Assembly (NCBI GenBank): GCA_023429995.1
Contig: JAEZCE010000060.1
Span: 1 to 36,276 of the forward strand
Length of the DNA stretch: 36,276 bases
DNA from: Bacillota bacterium
Lineage (GTDB): Bacteria; Bacillota; UBA4882; UBA8346
Direction of reading: 5' to 3'
Shown one piece after another: positions 15,232 to 23,100 of the stretch. Position 1 is the stretch's first letter, and each line of letters begins with the position of its first letter. A program made the position numbers and the translations under genes. The notes below the pieces were generated by a model that was not told the origin of the DNA, did not search any database, and saw only the letters and a program-made list of their open reading frames with translations.

Positions 15232-17019
15232 ATGAAATTTCGAACAAGGCTCTTTCTTTATTATATCATTGGGATCGGCTTGATGACCATCCTATGGGCG
15301 GCATATTTTATTTATTTTGAAGAGAACAGAGTCCGGGCATCATGGCGGGAACATGAACTGATTCAGGCTAAGCTGGTGGCGGCCAATTTTACGGAAGAAG
15401 CCCAACTGAAAAATCCGCAAAAGGTTGCCGGTACAGTGGAGCGTATTGCCAAAGAAGCGGATGGCCGGATTACTGTGGTTGATATCGAAGGGAAAGTCCT
15501 GGGAGATTCTTCGGAAAATTATACCAGGCTCCCCAACCACAGTGATCGCCCTGAGATTCGAGCTGCCCTTTCCGGGCAAATCGGAACAGCGGCCCGGTAC
15601 AGTGATACTTTAAAAGAGAGATTGATTTATGTTGCATACCCTCTGAAGATGGAAGGCAAAATCGTAGGGGTTGTCCGTATTGCCAAGACGCAAAGGGCTT
15701 TAAATCTTTTGCTGCTGCGAATAAGGATTATTATTATTAGCGGTATCATTATTACGGCGCTGCTAGCCCTGATTTTCGGGGCCCTGATTATGCACCGTCT
15801 AAGTGAACCCGTCCTGGACTTAAAAAGCCTTGCGCTGCGGATTTCCAAAGGCGATTTGTCCGCCCGGGTGAGGTATTTTGGAGATGATGAAGTTGCCGAG
15901 CTCGGATTGGCTTTTAATAAGATGACGGAAAAGCTGGCGGATTCTTTCAGCATCATCAAAGATGAAAAAAGGAAACTGGAAGCCATCTTGGGAAATTTGG
16001 TCGATGGAATTTTAGTCATTGACAGGGACTTAAAGATTATTCTGGTGAACCGGGCCGCCCAGGATATACTGGGACTGAGTTCATCCAATATCCAAGGGCG
16101 TCCGGTCTTAGAAGTCATCTTAAATCATCATTTAATGGACTTGATCCGGGAAGTCAATTTTTCAAAGCAGGCCTTTGAGAGCGAACTTTTCCTTTATTAT
16201 CCCAAAAACAAGCAAATTCAAGTTTTCCTGGCGCCGTTGAAAGATGATGATGGGAATATGGCCGGCTCGATTGTGGTTCTTAATGATTTAACAAAACTAA
16301 GGCAGCTTGAGAGGGTCAGGCAGGATTTTGTCGCCAATGTTTCCCATGAACTCAGGACCCCAATCACTTCGGTGAAGGCGATGGCTGAAACGTTACTGGG
16401 GGGAGCTTGGCAAGATCAAGCCATGTTGAAGAGGTATTTAGAGGCCATTGATCAGGAAAGCGATCGCCTCAGTAATCTCATTAATGACCTACTCGATTTG
16501 GCCAAACTGGATTCCAATATTGAAGCATCCAGGGAACCCTTTGATTTGATTAAGCTTATCAACGAGGTCCAGGACCGGTTCGTTAATACCAATACCGAGA
16601 ATGGGCGATTGAATTTGGACCTGCCCGGTTCCGACTTGCCGGAAGTAGAGGCCAACCGCGACCGGATCAAACAGGTTTTGATCAACTTGTTGGATAATGC
16701 GTTTAAATATACACCTACCGGGGGAGAAATCCGGTTATCGGTATGGTTTGATCTTGAAAGCGGGCGGATTAAGGTGGCTGTCGCCGATCAGGGAATCGGT
16801 ATTCCCAAAGAAGACTTAGGCCGAATATTTGAACGGTTTTACCGGGTTGATAAAGCCCGTTCCCGTGAAAAGGGCGGCACCGGATTAGGTTTATCCATTG
16901 TGAAGCATATTGTGGAATCTTACGGTGGAAAAGTCGAGGTTGAAAGTTCACTGTATCAAGGCTCGGTATTTACATTCAGTTTGCCGGTTCACCGGTCATC
17001 ATCGCTCCGGGATGAGTAA
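15232..17019 (+). CDS. phoR: Phosphate sensor histidine kinase PhoR
   Basis: The 595-aa membrane kinase has TM1 near residues 8-28, an extracytoplasmic PAS-like (sCache/PhoR-type) sensor to ~155 including 'RITVVDIEGKVLGDSSENYT', TM2 near 165-187, HAMP ('RISKGDLSARVRYFGDDEVA'), a cytoplasmic PAS domain (~250-350), the phosphoacceptor H372 in 'FVANVSHELRTPITS', and the ATPase with N box 'QVLINLLDNAFKYTP' and G boxes 'DQGIGIP' and 'GGTGLGLS'. This is the Firmicute arrangement in which the kinase has an extracytoplasmic sensor; the input may be PstSCAB/PhoU state or a cell-wall intermediate. No PhoP box precedes phoPR. Confidence 0.94.
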   Translation: MKFRTRLFLYYIIGIGLMTILWAAYFIYFEENRVRASWREHELIQAKLVAANFTEEAQLKNPQKVAGTVERIAKEADGRITVVDIEGKVLGDSSENYTRLPNHSDRPEIRAALSGQIGTAARYSDTLKERLIYVAYPLKMEGKIVGVVRIAKTQRALNLLLLRIRIIIISGIIITALLALIFGALIMHRLSEPVLDLKSLALRISKGDLSARVRYFGDDEVAELGLAFNKMTEKLADSFSIIKDEKRKLEAILGNLVDGILVIDRDLKIILVNRAAQDILGLSSSNIQGRPVLEVILNHHLMDLIREVNFSKQAFESELFLYYPKNKQIQVFLAPLKDDDGNMAGSIVVLNDLTKLRQLERVRQDFVANVSHELRTPITSVKAMAETLLGGAWQDQAMLKRYLEAIDQESDRLSNLINDLLDLAKLDSNIEASREPFDLIKLINEVQDRFVNTNTENGRLNLDLPGSDLPEVEANRDRIKQVLINLLDNAFKYTPTGGEIRLSVWFDLESGRIKVAVADQGIGIPKEDLGRIFERFYRVDKARSREKGGTGLGLSIVKHIVESYGGKVEVESSLYQGSVFTFSLPVHRSSSLRDE

Positions 17020-17103
17020 AGCTTTAGCCGGATTGGACCATGGATTTAGACCTGTTTGTAAGGATTTTTAAACGGATGGCTATCGGGCTTTTGCCGCTGT
17101 TTC

Positions 17104-17140
17104 AAACCATCAGCTAAATGCTGATGGTTTCGTTTTTTTT
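17104..17140 (+). terminator. Rho-independent terminator after phoR
   Basis: AAACCATCAGC and GCTGATGGTTT make a perfect 11-bp stem around TAAAT, followed by CG and eight T. It ends the phoPR transcript before the convergent pit gene. Confidence 0.93.
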
Positions 17141-17173
17141 AGTAAGGGGAGCTTTCATAAGAATACAGGACGA

Positions 17174-18166
17174 TTAGCAGAAGAATTTAAGGATCAGAGC
17201 GATGGCGGCGCCCAGGGCTGCTGTAACAGGGATTGTCATAATCCAGGCCCAGACGATGTTTTTGGCCAAGGCCCAACGGACTGCCGATAAGCGTTTGGAT
17301 GCCCCCACTCCCATAATGGCGCTGGAAATAACATGAGTCGTACTGAGCGGCGCTCCGATGGCGGAGGCGGCTTCGATGACCAGGGCGGCGCCGGTCTCGG
17401 CGGCGAAGCCGTTGATGGGCTGCAAGCGGATCATATTGACACCCATGGTTTTAATGATCTTCCAACCGCCGACGGATGTTCCCAAAGACATGGCCAAGGC
17501 GCAGATTATCATTACCCACAAGGGGACGGAGGCGTTTTTATCCAGTATGTCGGCGCTAATTAAAGCGAGGGTGATAATACCCATCGATTTTTGAGCGTCA
17601 TTTCCTCCGTGGGAATAAGACATCCAGGCGGCGGAGAAAATTTGCAGTTTCGAGAAGCAACGGTTCACAAAATTGGGAGTGCTCTTTTTCAGCAGGAAAA
17701 ATAAAAGCGTCATAAATAAATAACCTAAACCAAAGCCTAAAATGGGGGAAATTAGAAATAAAGCAACTACCCGTAAGGCCCCATGCCAAAATACGATGTT
17801 CAGACTTCCCGAATAAGCGATTGCGGCTCCCAGTAAACCTCCGAAAAGCGCGTGGGAAGAACTGCTTGGGATTCCAAAATACCAAGTGATAATATCCCAG
17901 ATAATTCCGGCAATCAAAGTGGCGATGATTACATTGGCAACCACCATGTTGTTATCCACTAAACCGCTGGAAAAAGTTTTGGCCACCTTTTCACTCATCA
18001 ACGCCCCTAAAAAGTTCAAACTGGCCGCCATAATTATAGCTGCCCGAGGTGATAGAACACGGGTAGAGACTGAAGTTGCAATAGAATTGGCAGTGTCGTG
18101 AAACCCGTTGATAAAGTCAAAGGTTAAGGCTAGTAAAATAACGATAATTAATGTTATACTAAGCAT
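17174..18166 (-). CDS. pit: PiT-family low-affinity inorganic phosphate transporter
   Basis: The 330-aa polytopic membrane protein has the two inverted PiT repeats with signatures 'DFINGFHDTANSIATSVSTR' near the N-terminus and 'SHGGNDAQKSMGIITLAL' in the middle. PiT carriers move metal-phosphate complexes with protons or sodium. The length is typical of the short bacterial type. The gene overlaps the end of the upstream DUF47 gene by 8 nt, so the two are translated together. It gives the cell a constitutive route that complements the inducible Pst system. Confidence 0.93.
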   Translation of the reverse strand: MLSITLIIVILLALTFDFINGFHDTANSIATSVSTRVLSPRAAIIMAASLNFLGALMSEKVAKTFSSGLVDNNMVVANVIIATLIAGIIWDIITWYFGIPSSSSHALFGGLLGAAIAYSGSLNIVFWHGALRVVALFLISPILGFGLGYLFMTLLFFLLKKSTPNFVNRCFSKLQIFSAAWMSYSHGGNDAQKSMGIITLALISADILDKNASVPLWVMIICALAMSLGTSVGGWKIIKTMGVNMIRLQPINGFAAETGAALVIEAASAIGAPLSTTHVISSAIMGVGASKRLSAVRWALAKNIVWAWIMTIPVTAALGAAIALILKFFC

Positions 18167-18782
18167 TTTTCATGATAACCCCTTCGGCAATGTTGGCCAC
18201 ATCTTCGCAGGCATCAAGGGTGTTTTCAAGATACTCATAAATTTCCTTCCATTTGATGACTTCCAATGGATCGGATTCCGAAGCGAAAAGTTGGGTGATG
18301 ACACTGCGGAATATATTGTCACCTTCGTTTTCAATGCGGTTTACTTCGATAATTTTCTGCTGCAAAGTAGTGCTTTTGCGCATGTTTTTCAAATCCGCCA
18401 TGACTTCGCGCAGTTCGAAAGTGCATTGAACGATAAGTTTGGCAAGGATTTTGGATTCTTCACGGATTGTTTTTACGTTGAGCATTTGAAAACGGTGGGC
18501 TGTCGACTCGATGGCATCGGTGATGTTGTCCAGTTCTTTGGCAATAAGGTGAATATCTTCGCGATCAATCGGGGTAATAAAGGATTTGTTGAGTTGTTGG
18601 AAGATGTTATGCAAACATTGATCACAGTTATGTTCGATTTTTTCTATTTCTTTAATTTTAAGCGGGACATCACAGTAATTGTTCATTAAATCTTCCAGCT
18701 TTTGGGCAGCCGTACAAGCAGCATCGACTGTTTCAACAAATAAATCGAAAAAAATCTCTTCTTTAGCAGTTACTCTAAACAT
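18159..18782 (-). CDS. DUF47 / PhoU-like Pit accessory protein
   Basis: The 207-aa helical protein belongs to the DUF47 (PhoU_div, YkaA) family that is routinely encoded next to PiT transporters. It starts MFRVTAKEEIFFDLFVE and has 'LAKELDNITDAIESTAHRFQ' and 'EGDNIFRSVITQLFA', acidic PhoU-like metal sites. The ATG at 18782 is preferred because GAAAGGA lies 9 nt upstream; the ATG at 18791 directly abuts that site. It probably modulates the Pit protein whose gene it overlaps. Confidence 0.92.
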   Translation of the reverse strand: MFRVTAKEEIFFDLFVETVDAACTAAQKLEDLMNNYCDVPLKIKEIEKIEHNCDQCLHNIFQQLNKSFITPIDREDIHLIAKELDNITDAIESTAHRFQMLNVKTIREESKILAKLIVQCTFELREVMADLKNMRKSTTLQQKIIEVNRIENEGDNIFRSVITQLFASESDPLEVIKWKEIYEYLENTLDACEDVANIAEGVIMKNA

Positions 18783-18791
18783 TTTACCCAT

Positions 18792-19199
18792 CCTTTCAAG
18801 AACGATTTGGATATTTTGAGTTGATAGAGATAATTATCAATTTGTTGATCTTTAGAGTCCATTTATAAAACCTTGAATGAATGATGCGGAAATCGGAATG
18901 GATATAGTATTAATAGGGAAATCCGTAATTGATTATATAACACCATTAATGTGAATACAATATAACCTTAATGTTTCCTTAAAGTTTTAATGAGTCCTTA
19001 ATATAGTTAATCTTCTATTAACAAAATAGGGAAAAAATCAATTCCAGCATGAAAAATGTGAATCGGGGCTTTTCGTTTTTTTTGTTAATGTACCCTGCAA
19101 AATTTGGAGCTATACCGTGGGCGGATCAATCAGCGATTAAAAGATTGTAATAATTTGGAACATTTTGGGGATTCTAAAATGGAAGAGGTGGAGATTTCT
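18792..19199. other. Divergent intergenic region between DUF47-pit and dacF
   Basis: This 408-nt AT-rich region serves two promoters. Its middle holds a dense array of TTAA-centred 11-bp repeats (listed separately). A translated frame opening at 19104 exists but has no ribosome binding site; I place the dacF start at 19200. Confidence 0.5.
18967..19022 (+). promoter_or_regulatory. Array of PhoP-like repeats upstream of dacF
   Basis: Plus-strand hexamers CTTAAT (18967), CTTAAA (18978), TTTAAT (18986), CTTAAT (18997), GTTAAT (19006) and ATTAAC (19017) form three pairs, each with an 11-bp interval. Orientation matches the CTTAAT boxes at pstC and the porin, pointing to dacF rather than to pit, but a shared role in controlling pit is possible. 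Confidence 0.5.
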
Positions 19200-20345
19200 T
19201 TGCGACGAAAACTGATTAGGATTTTGGGGTTGCTGCTGATTTGGGCATGTCTTTTCAACTCGGTAACGTTTGGGTTTTCGATTAACGCCAGGTCTGTAGT
19301 TTTGATGGATCCTGTAAGCGGCCGGGTCTTATACGGCCAGAATGAACATCAGAGATTACCTCCGGCCAGCGTGACCAAGGTCATGACGATGCTGCTTATT
19401 TTGGAAGCAGTTGATCAGGGCCGGGTTAAATGGAATGAGATGATACGCACATCGGCGAAAGCATATGGTATGGGCGGCTCACAAGTTTATTTAAAAGAGG
19501 GGGAAGAATTTCCTCTCCATGAGATGTTTAAAGCAATAGCGGTGGTTTCGGCCAATGATGCCAGCGCAGCGGTGGCCGAACATTTATACGGTTCCATTAT
19601 GGACTTTGTGGAGGCGATGAATGAGAGAGCCCGGGCTTTGGGTTTAAAAGATACCCATTTTGCCAATGAAACCGGACTTCCCGATCCGGCCCACTATAGC
19701 AGCGCCTATGATTTGGCGGTGATGTCCCGGGAACTTCTTAAGTACCCGGTAGTTTTAAAATATACTTCGGTTTGGCTTGATACTTTCCGGGACGGAAAAT
19801 TCATGCTGCGAAACACCAATGAATTGCTGAGGGAATACAGGGGCGCCGATGGTTTAAAGACCGGTCACACGGCTGAAGCTAAATTTTGTCTTTCGGCCAC
19901 CGCCAAGAAGGGGGACTTCCGGTTATTGAGCGTGATTTTGGGAGCGCCGACCAATGCCCAAAGGATAGAACAAAGCAAACGGATTTTGGATTACGGGTTT
20001 CGCAATTTTCAGTGGAAGTTGATTCGAAAATCGGGTGAAGCCGGAAAGGTAAATGTCCCCGGAGCAAATCCGGAGCGGGTACCGGTGAAGTTAAATTCTA
20101 ATTTTGGAGCCGTGATCTCCCGGGGCAAAGACCAGCTGATCACAACCCGTCTCGTGCTGAATCGGGGTTTAAAGTTACCGGTCGAGGCCGGGAAGGCGAT
20201 TGCTACTTTTAATGCATATATTAATGGGAAAGTTGTTGCCGCGGCGCCCGCTTACTCCATGGTTAAAGTCAAACCGGCTAATTTCTTCATCCGCTGGTGG
20301 CGGACGTTTTTAGAATTAATCCAGGGGTTATTGGGGAAGAAATAA
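19200..20345 (+). CDS. dacF: D-alanyl-D-alanine carboxypeptidase (DacF/PBP5 type)
   Basis: The protein is 381 aa from the TTG at 19200, which follows GAGGTGGAG at good spacing; an ATG at 19179 is possible but poorly served. After a signal peptide it shows the three serine-peptidase motifs: S57-V-T-K60 in 'LPPASVTKVMTMLLILE', S117-A-N119, and K220-T-G222 in 'GADGLKTGHTAEA'. A beta-rich C-terminal domain and an amphipathic tail ('NFFIRWWRTFLELIQGL') would anchor it to the membrane. The family trims the terminal D-Ala of peptidoglycan stem peptides. The upstream PhoP-like array suggests phosphate-responsive control. The next gene starts directly at its stop codon. Confidence 0.9.
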   Translation: MRRKLIRILGLLLIWACLFNSVTFGFSINARSVVLMDPVSGRVLYGQNEHQRLPPASVTKVMTMLLILEAVDQGRVKWNEMIRTSAKAYGMGGSQVYLKEGEEFPLHEMFKAIAVVSANDASAAVAEHLYGSIMDFVEAMNERARALGLKDTHFANETGLPDPAHYSSAYDLAVMSRELLKYPVVLKYTSVWLDTFRDGKFMLRNTNELLREYRGADGLKTGHTAEAKFCLSATAKKGDFRLLSVILGAPTNAQRIEQSKRILDYGFRNFQWKLIRKSGEAGKVNVPGANPERVPVKLNSNFGAVISRGKDQLITTRLVLNRGLKLPVEAGKAIATFNAYINGKVVAAAPAYSMVKVKPANFFIRWWRTFLELIQGLLGKK

Positions 20346-21194
20346 ATGAAGAGTAAAGGGATAGAAGGGAAAAAGATGGTCAGGATAAGGAATTTATTGT
20401 GTATGGTTGTTCTGTGCAATATTATTTTATTGACAGTTGCTACAATGTGTCATGGAGAAAGTTTTTTGTCCGTGGGGTCGAGGGGAAAACTGGTAATCCA
20501 TGTCCAATCTTATTTACAACAATTGAATTATCTGCGGCAAAGGCCAAACGGTTATTATAGCCGGATAACTGCCGAGGCGGTGAAGGCATTTCAGTTGGAA
20601 CATTCGTTGAAAGCGGATGGCATTGTCGGGCCTGAAACCATGGGGGCTTTTCGGGACGCGGCCTGTGGTAGAAAGTCTGTCCCGTACCTTGCTTCCAGGG
20701 GACATATCGGCGGAGTCAAGGCATTACCATGGTCGATAGTGAACGAGTTATGGAGCGTCGGGGAAGCGGCTGCAATCATCGATACCGGAACCGGCAAATC
20801 ATTTCGCGTGGGGAGACTTTACGGATATTACCATGCCGATGTGGAACCTTTAACCGAAGTCGATACCGAGACTATGCTGGAAATATACGGCGGTAAATGG
20901 AGCTGGCGCCGCCGCGCTGTGGTTGTCTGTTTCGGGAACATGTTCATCGCCGCTTCCATGAATGGAATGCCTCATGGTGGGAAATCGATTGCCGGCAACG
21001 GGTTTCCGGGCCAATTTTGCATCCATTTTCTGGGAAGCCGCATTCATCAGAGCGGGGCTGTGGATTACGAACATTTGGCCATGATAGAACAAGCTGCGGC
21101 CTATGATCTGAATCTCGGTAAAATTCAAACCAGGCCGCAGCAAATCTTAACGCCTACCGGGATAGGTTATAGCCGGGGAGTTACTACCCCTTGA
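20346..21194 (+). CDS. Peptidoglycan-binding protein with divergent L,D-transpeptidase-like domain
   Basis: The 282-aa exported protein starts right at the dacF stop; an ATG at 20376 behind AGAAGGGA is an alternative start. A signal peptide is followed by a PG_binding_1 domain (~40-100: 'VGSRGKLVIHVQSYLQQLNY', 'LKADGIVGPETMGAF'). The C-terminal ~150 residues contain 'SMNGMPHGGKSIAGNGFPGQ' then 'FCIHFLGSRIHQSGAVDYEH', with a His and a later Cys-Ile-His arranged much as in YkuD-type L,D-transpeptidases (HG...S-x-GC-[IV]-R) but without the canonical Arg. I therefore call the domain YkuD-like only tentatively. Genetic linkage to dacF supports cell-wall remodelling. Confidence 0.7.
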   Translation: MKSKGIEGKKMVRIRNLLCMVVLCNIILLTVATMCHGESFLSVGSRGKLVIHVQSYLQQLNYLRQRPNGYYSRITAEAVKAFQLEHSLKADGIVGPETMGAFRDAACGRKSVPYLASRGHIGGVKALPWSIVNELWSVGEAAAIIDTGTGKSFRVGRLYGYYHADVEPLTEVDTETMLEIYGGKWSWRRRAVVVCFGNMFIAASMNGMPHGGKSIAGNGFPGQFCIHFLGSRIHQSGAVDYEHLAMIEQAAAYDLNLGKIQTRPQQILTPTGIGYSRGVTTP

Positions 21195-21203
21195 TAAAAC
21201 GGT

Positions 21204-22085
21204 TCAACCTTTGACCGCTCCCATGGTTACACCCTCGGTGATATATTTATTCAAGATGAAATATGTCAGCAGCACAGGTAAAGCGACCAAAACCATACAG
21301 GCGAACTGGATCGCATAATTGGATGAATATTCACCTTGGAATTTATAAACCGAAATCGGCAGGGTTCTTAGATTGTCGGAACTGATGAAGGTATTGACCA
21401 TAATGAAATCGTTCCAGTTGCCGATGAAGGTCATGATGGCCACGGTGACCATGGCCGGTTTGGTGATCGGGGCGATGATCTTAAACATGGCCCCCCAGAT
21501 GGAGCAACCATCGATCAGGGCTGATTCCTCCAGGGCCCGGGGAATCGTTTTTAAAAAGCCGGAATAAACCATGGTGTTGAAGGCCAGGTTAAAGGCGGTA
21601 TAAGGGATAATTAAAGCCCAATAGGTATCGATGATCCGGAGCCTGGAAAATAGCATAAAGTTCGGCAACAGGGTGGCGTGGAGGGGGATCATCATTCCCA
21701 GCATCACGAAGCCGTAAATGAGGGCGCGTAGTTTCCATTCCATCCGCATGCACGCATAGGCCAGCATGAAGGAAAACAATACCGCAAAAACCACCGACAA
21801 GCCGACAACGATCAGGCTGTTGATGGAGTAAAGCAAAATACGCCCATCGACCCAGGCGTGGTAATAATTGACCCACTGAAACGGGTTGGGCCACTTTAGG
21901 AAATCGCTGCCGAAAAGTTCACTGCTTTTGACCAGGGAATAGTTGATTAGCCATGCAAAAGGGAAAATCTGCCCGAGGGCCAAGACGATTAAAAAAGCGT
22001 AAACTGATATTTTTTTAATCCCCGCATTTGAAAAAAAGTTTAATTTTTGGGGTGTTGCTGGATTGACTTTCACTGTGTTTTCCAT
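21204..22085 (-). CDS. Sugar ABC transporter permease (MalG-type, CUT1)
   Basis: The 293-aa permease has six helices and the EAA loop 'RALEESALIDGCSIWGAMFKI' that docks to the ATPase. The C-terminal '...YITEGVTMGAVKG' is typical of the MalG-like half of CUT1 transporters. The ATG at 22085 lies 10 nt behind GGGAGGAA; a TTG frame at 22103 would include that site. It is the last of three transporter genes, 19 nt after its partner. No ATPase gene is present nearby. Confidence 0.93.
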   Translation of the reverse strand: MENTVKVNPATPQKLNFFSNAGIKKISVYAFLIVLALGQIFPFAWLINYSLVKSSELFGSDFLKWPNPFQWVNYYHAWVDGRILLYSINSLIVVGLSVVFAVLFSFMLAYACMRMEWKLRALIYGFVMLGMMIPLHATLLPNFMLFSRLRIIDTYWALIIPYTAFNLAFNTMVYSGFLKTIPRALEESALIDGCSIWGAMFKIIAPITKPAMVTVAIMTFIGNWNDFIMVNTFISSDNLRTLPISVYKFQGEYSSNYAIQFACMVLVALPVLLTYFILNKYITEGVTMGAVKG

Positions 22086-22104
22086 AACCGGAGTTCCTCC
22101 CAAG

Positions 22105-22989
22105 TCAAAATTCGCCGACGTCTTTTTGGGTTAGCTTGTTTAAAATCAATGTTCCGGCGATACAAATGATCACAAAAAGGACCGAAAGGGCGTTCCCATA
22201 GCCATACTGGCTGGATTCAAAGGCTTTTTGGTAAAGGTAGCTGGCCAGGAACTGGGTTTTGTCTCCGGGACCTCCCCGGGTGGATAAGAAGACCATTTCC
22301 ATTTGTTTGAAACAGGAAATGAGGTCGATGACCAGGATCGATTTGATCACCGGCATCATCAACGGCAACACCACCCGGCTGTATAAAGTAAAGCCGCTGG
22401 CGCCGTCAATCCGGGCGGCTTCTTTTAATTCGCCGGGAATGCCGACAAGGCCGGAATAGTAGAACAGCACCGCCCATCCGAACCCTTGCCAGATGATAAT
22501 GAAGATTACGGACCAGATGGCTGTATGTAAATCACTTAGCCAGTTTAATTTAAGGAAATTGAGGCCAAGTGCCCCAAGAGCTTTGTTCAATAAACCGTAG
22601 TTGGGATTCAGGATAAAAACCCACAGTTTGCTGATAACCACAACGGAAATCATGGCCGGGATAAAGTAAATGGTCCGAAATGCCTGGCCGCCTTTTTTGG
22701 CCGATAATAAAGCAAGACAGACCAGGAATGCGAAAGGGTTTTGAACGAATATCGTTACCAGAGTCAACAGTAAAGCATTGAGCAATGAAGTCCAAAAGGT
22801 TGAATCGTGCCATAAGATCTCTTTAAAGTTATCAAAGCCGATAAAGTTCATTTTGCCAAGACCCGACCAATCGGTCATGCCGTAATAGACACTGAGGATG
22901 ATCGGCGCAATCATCGCAAATAACAGGAAAGCGATGCCCGGGAGGACCATTAGAAAAATGGCTGTTTTATTCGAAAAAGCGTTTTTCAT
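22105..22989 (-). CDS. Sugar ABC transporter permease (MalF-type, CUT1)
   Basis: The 294-aa permease opens 'MKNAFSNKTAIFLMVLPGIA', has six helices and the EAA loop 'GELKEAARIDGASGFTLYSR'. 'LSTRGGPGDKTQFLASYLYQ' is characteristic of the UgpA/MalF-like subunit. I start it at the ATG at 22989 (GAGTGA upstream); a TTG at 23019 is possible. It lies between the binding protein and the MalG-type permease and separated from the former by a strong hairpin. Confidence 0.93.
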   Translation of the reverse strand: MKNAFSNKTAIFLMVLPGIAFLLFAMIAPIILSVYYGMTDWSGLGKMNFIGFDNFKEILWHDSTFWTSLLNALLLTLVTIFVQNPFAFLVCLALLSAKKGGQAFRTIYFIPAMISVVVISKLWVFILNPNYGLLNKALGALGLNFLKLNWLSDLHTAIWSVIFIIIWQGFGWAVLFYYSGLVGIPGELKEAARIDGASGFTLYSRVVLPLMMPVIKSILVIDLISCFKQMEMVFLSTRGGPGDKTQFLASYLYQKAFESSQYGYGNALSVLFVIICIAGTLILNKLTQKDVGEF

Positions 22990-23040
22990 GGTAATCACTC
23001 GCTCAAGTTTAATTTTCAATCAATATTAGGGTATATAGTA

Positions 23041-23085
23041 CGGGCAGAAATTGCCTGCCGTTTTAGGCAGCCTCACTTCTGCCCG
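23041..23085 (-). terminator. Intercistronic hairpin in the sugar ABC operon
   Basis: CGGGCAGAA (23041-23049) pairs with TTCTGCCCG (23077-23085), and an inner CTGCC/GGCAG stem stacks inside. It sits between the binding-protein stop and the first permease with no T-run, the typical place for an mRNA-stabilising or attenuating hairpin that raises binding protein over permeases. Confidence 0.65.
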
Positions 23086-23100
23086 TAATCAGGCCCGGTC

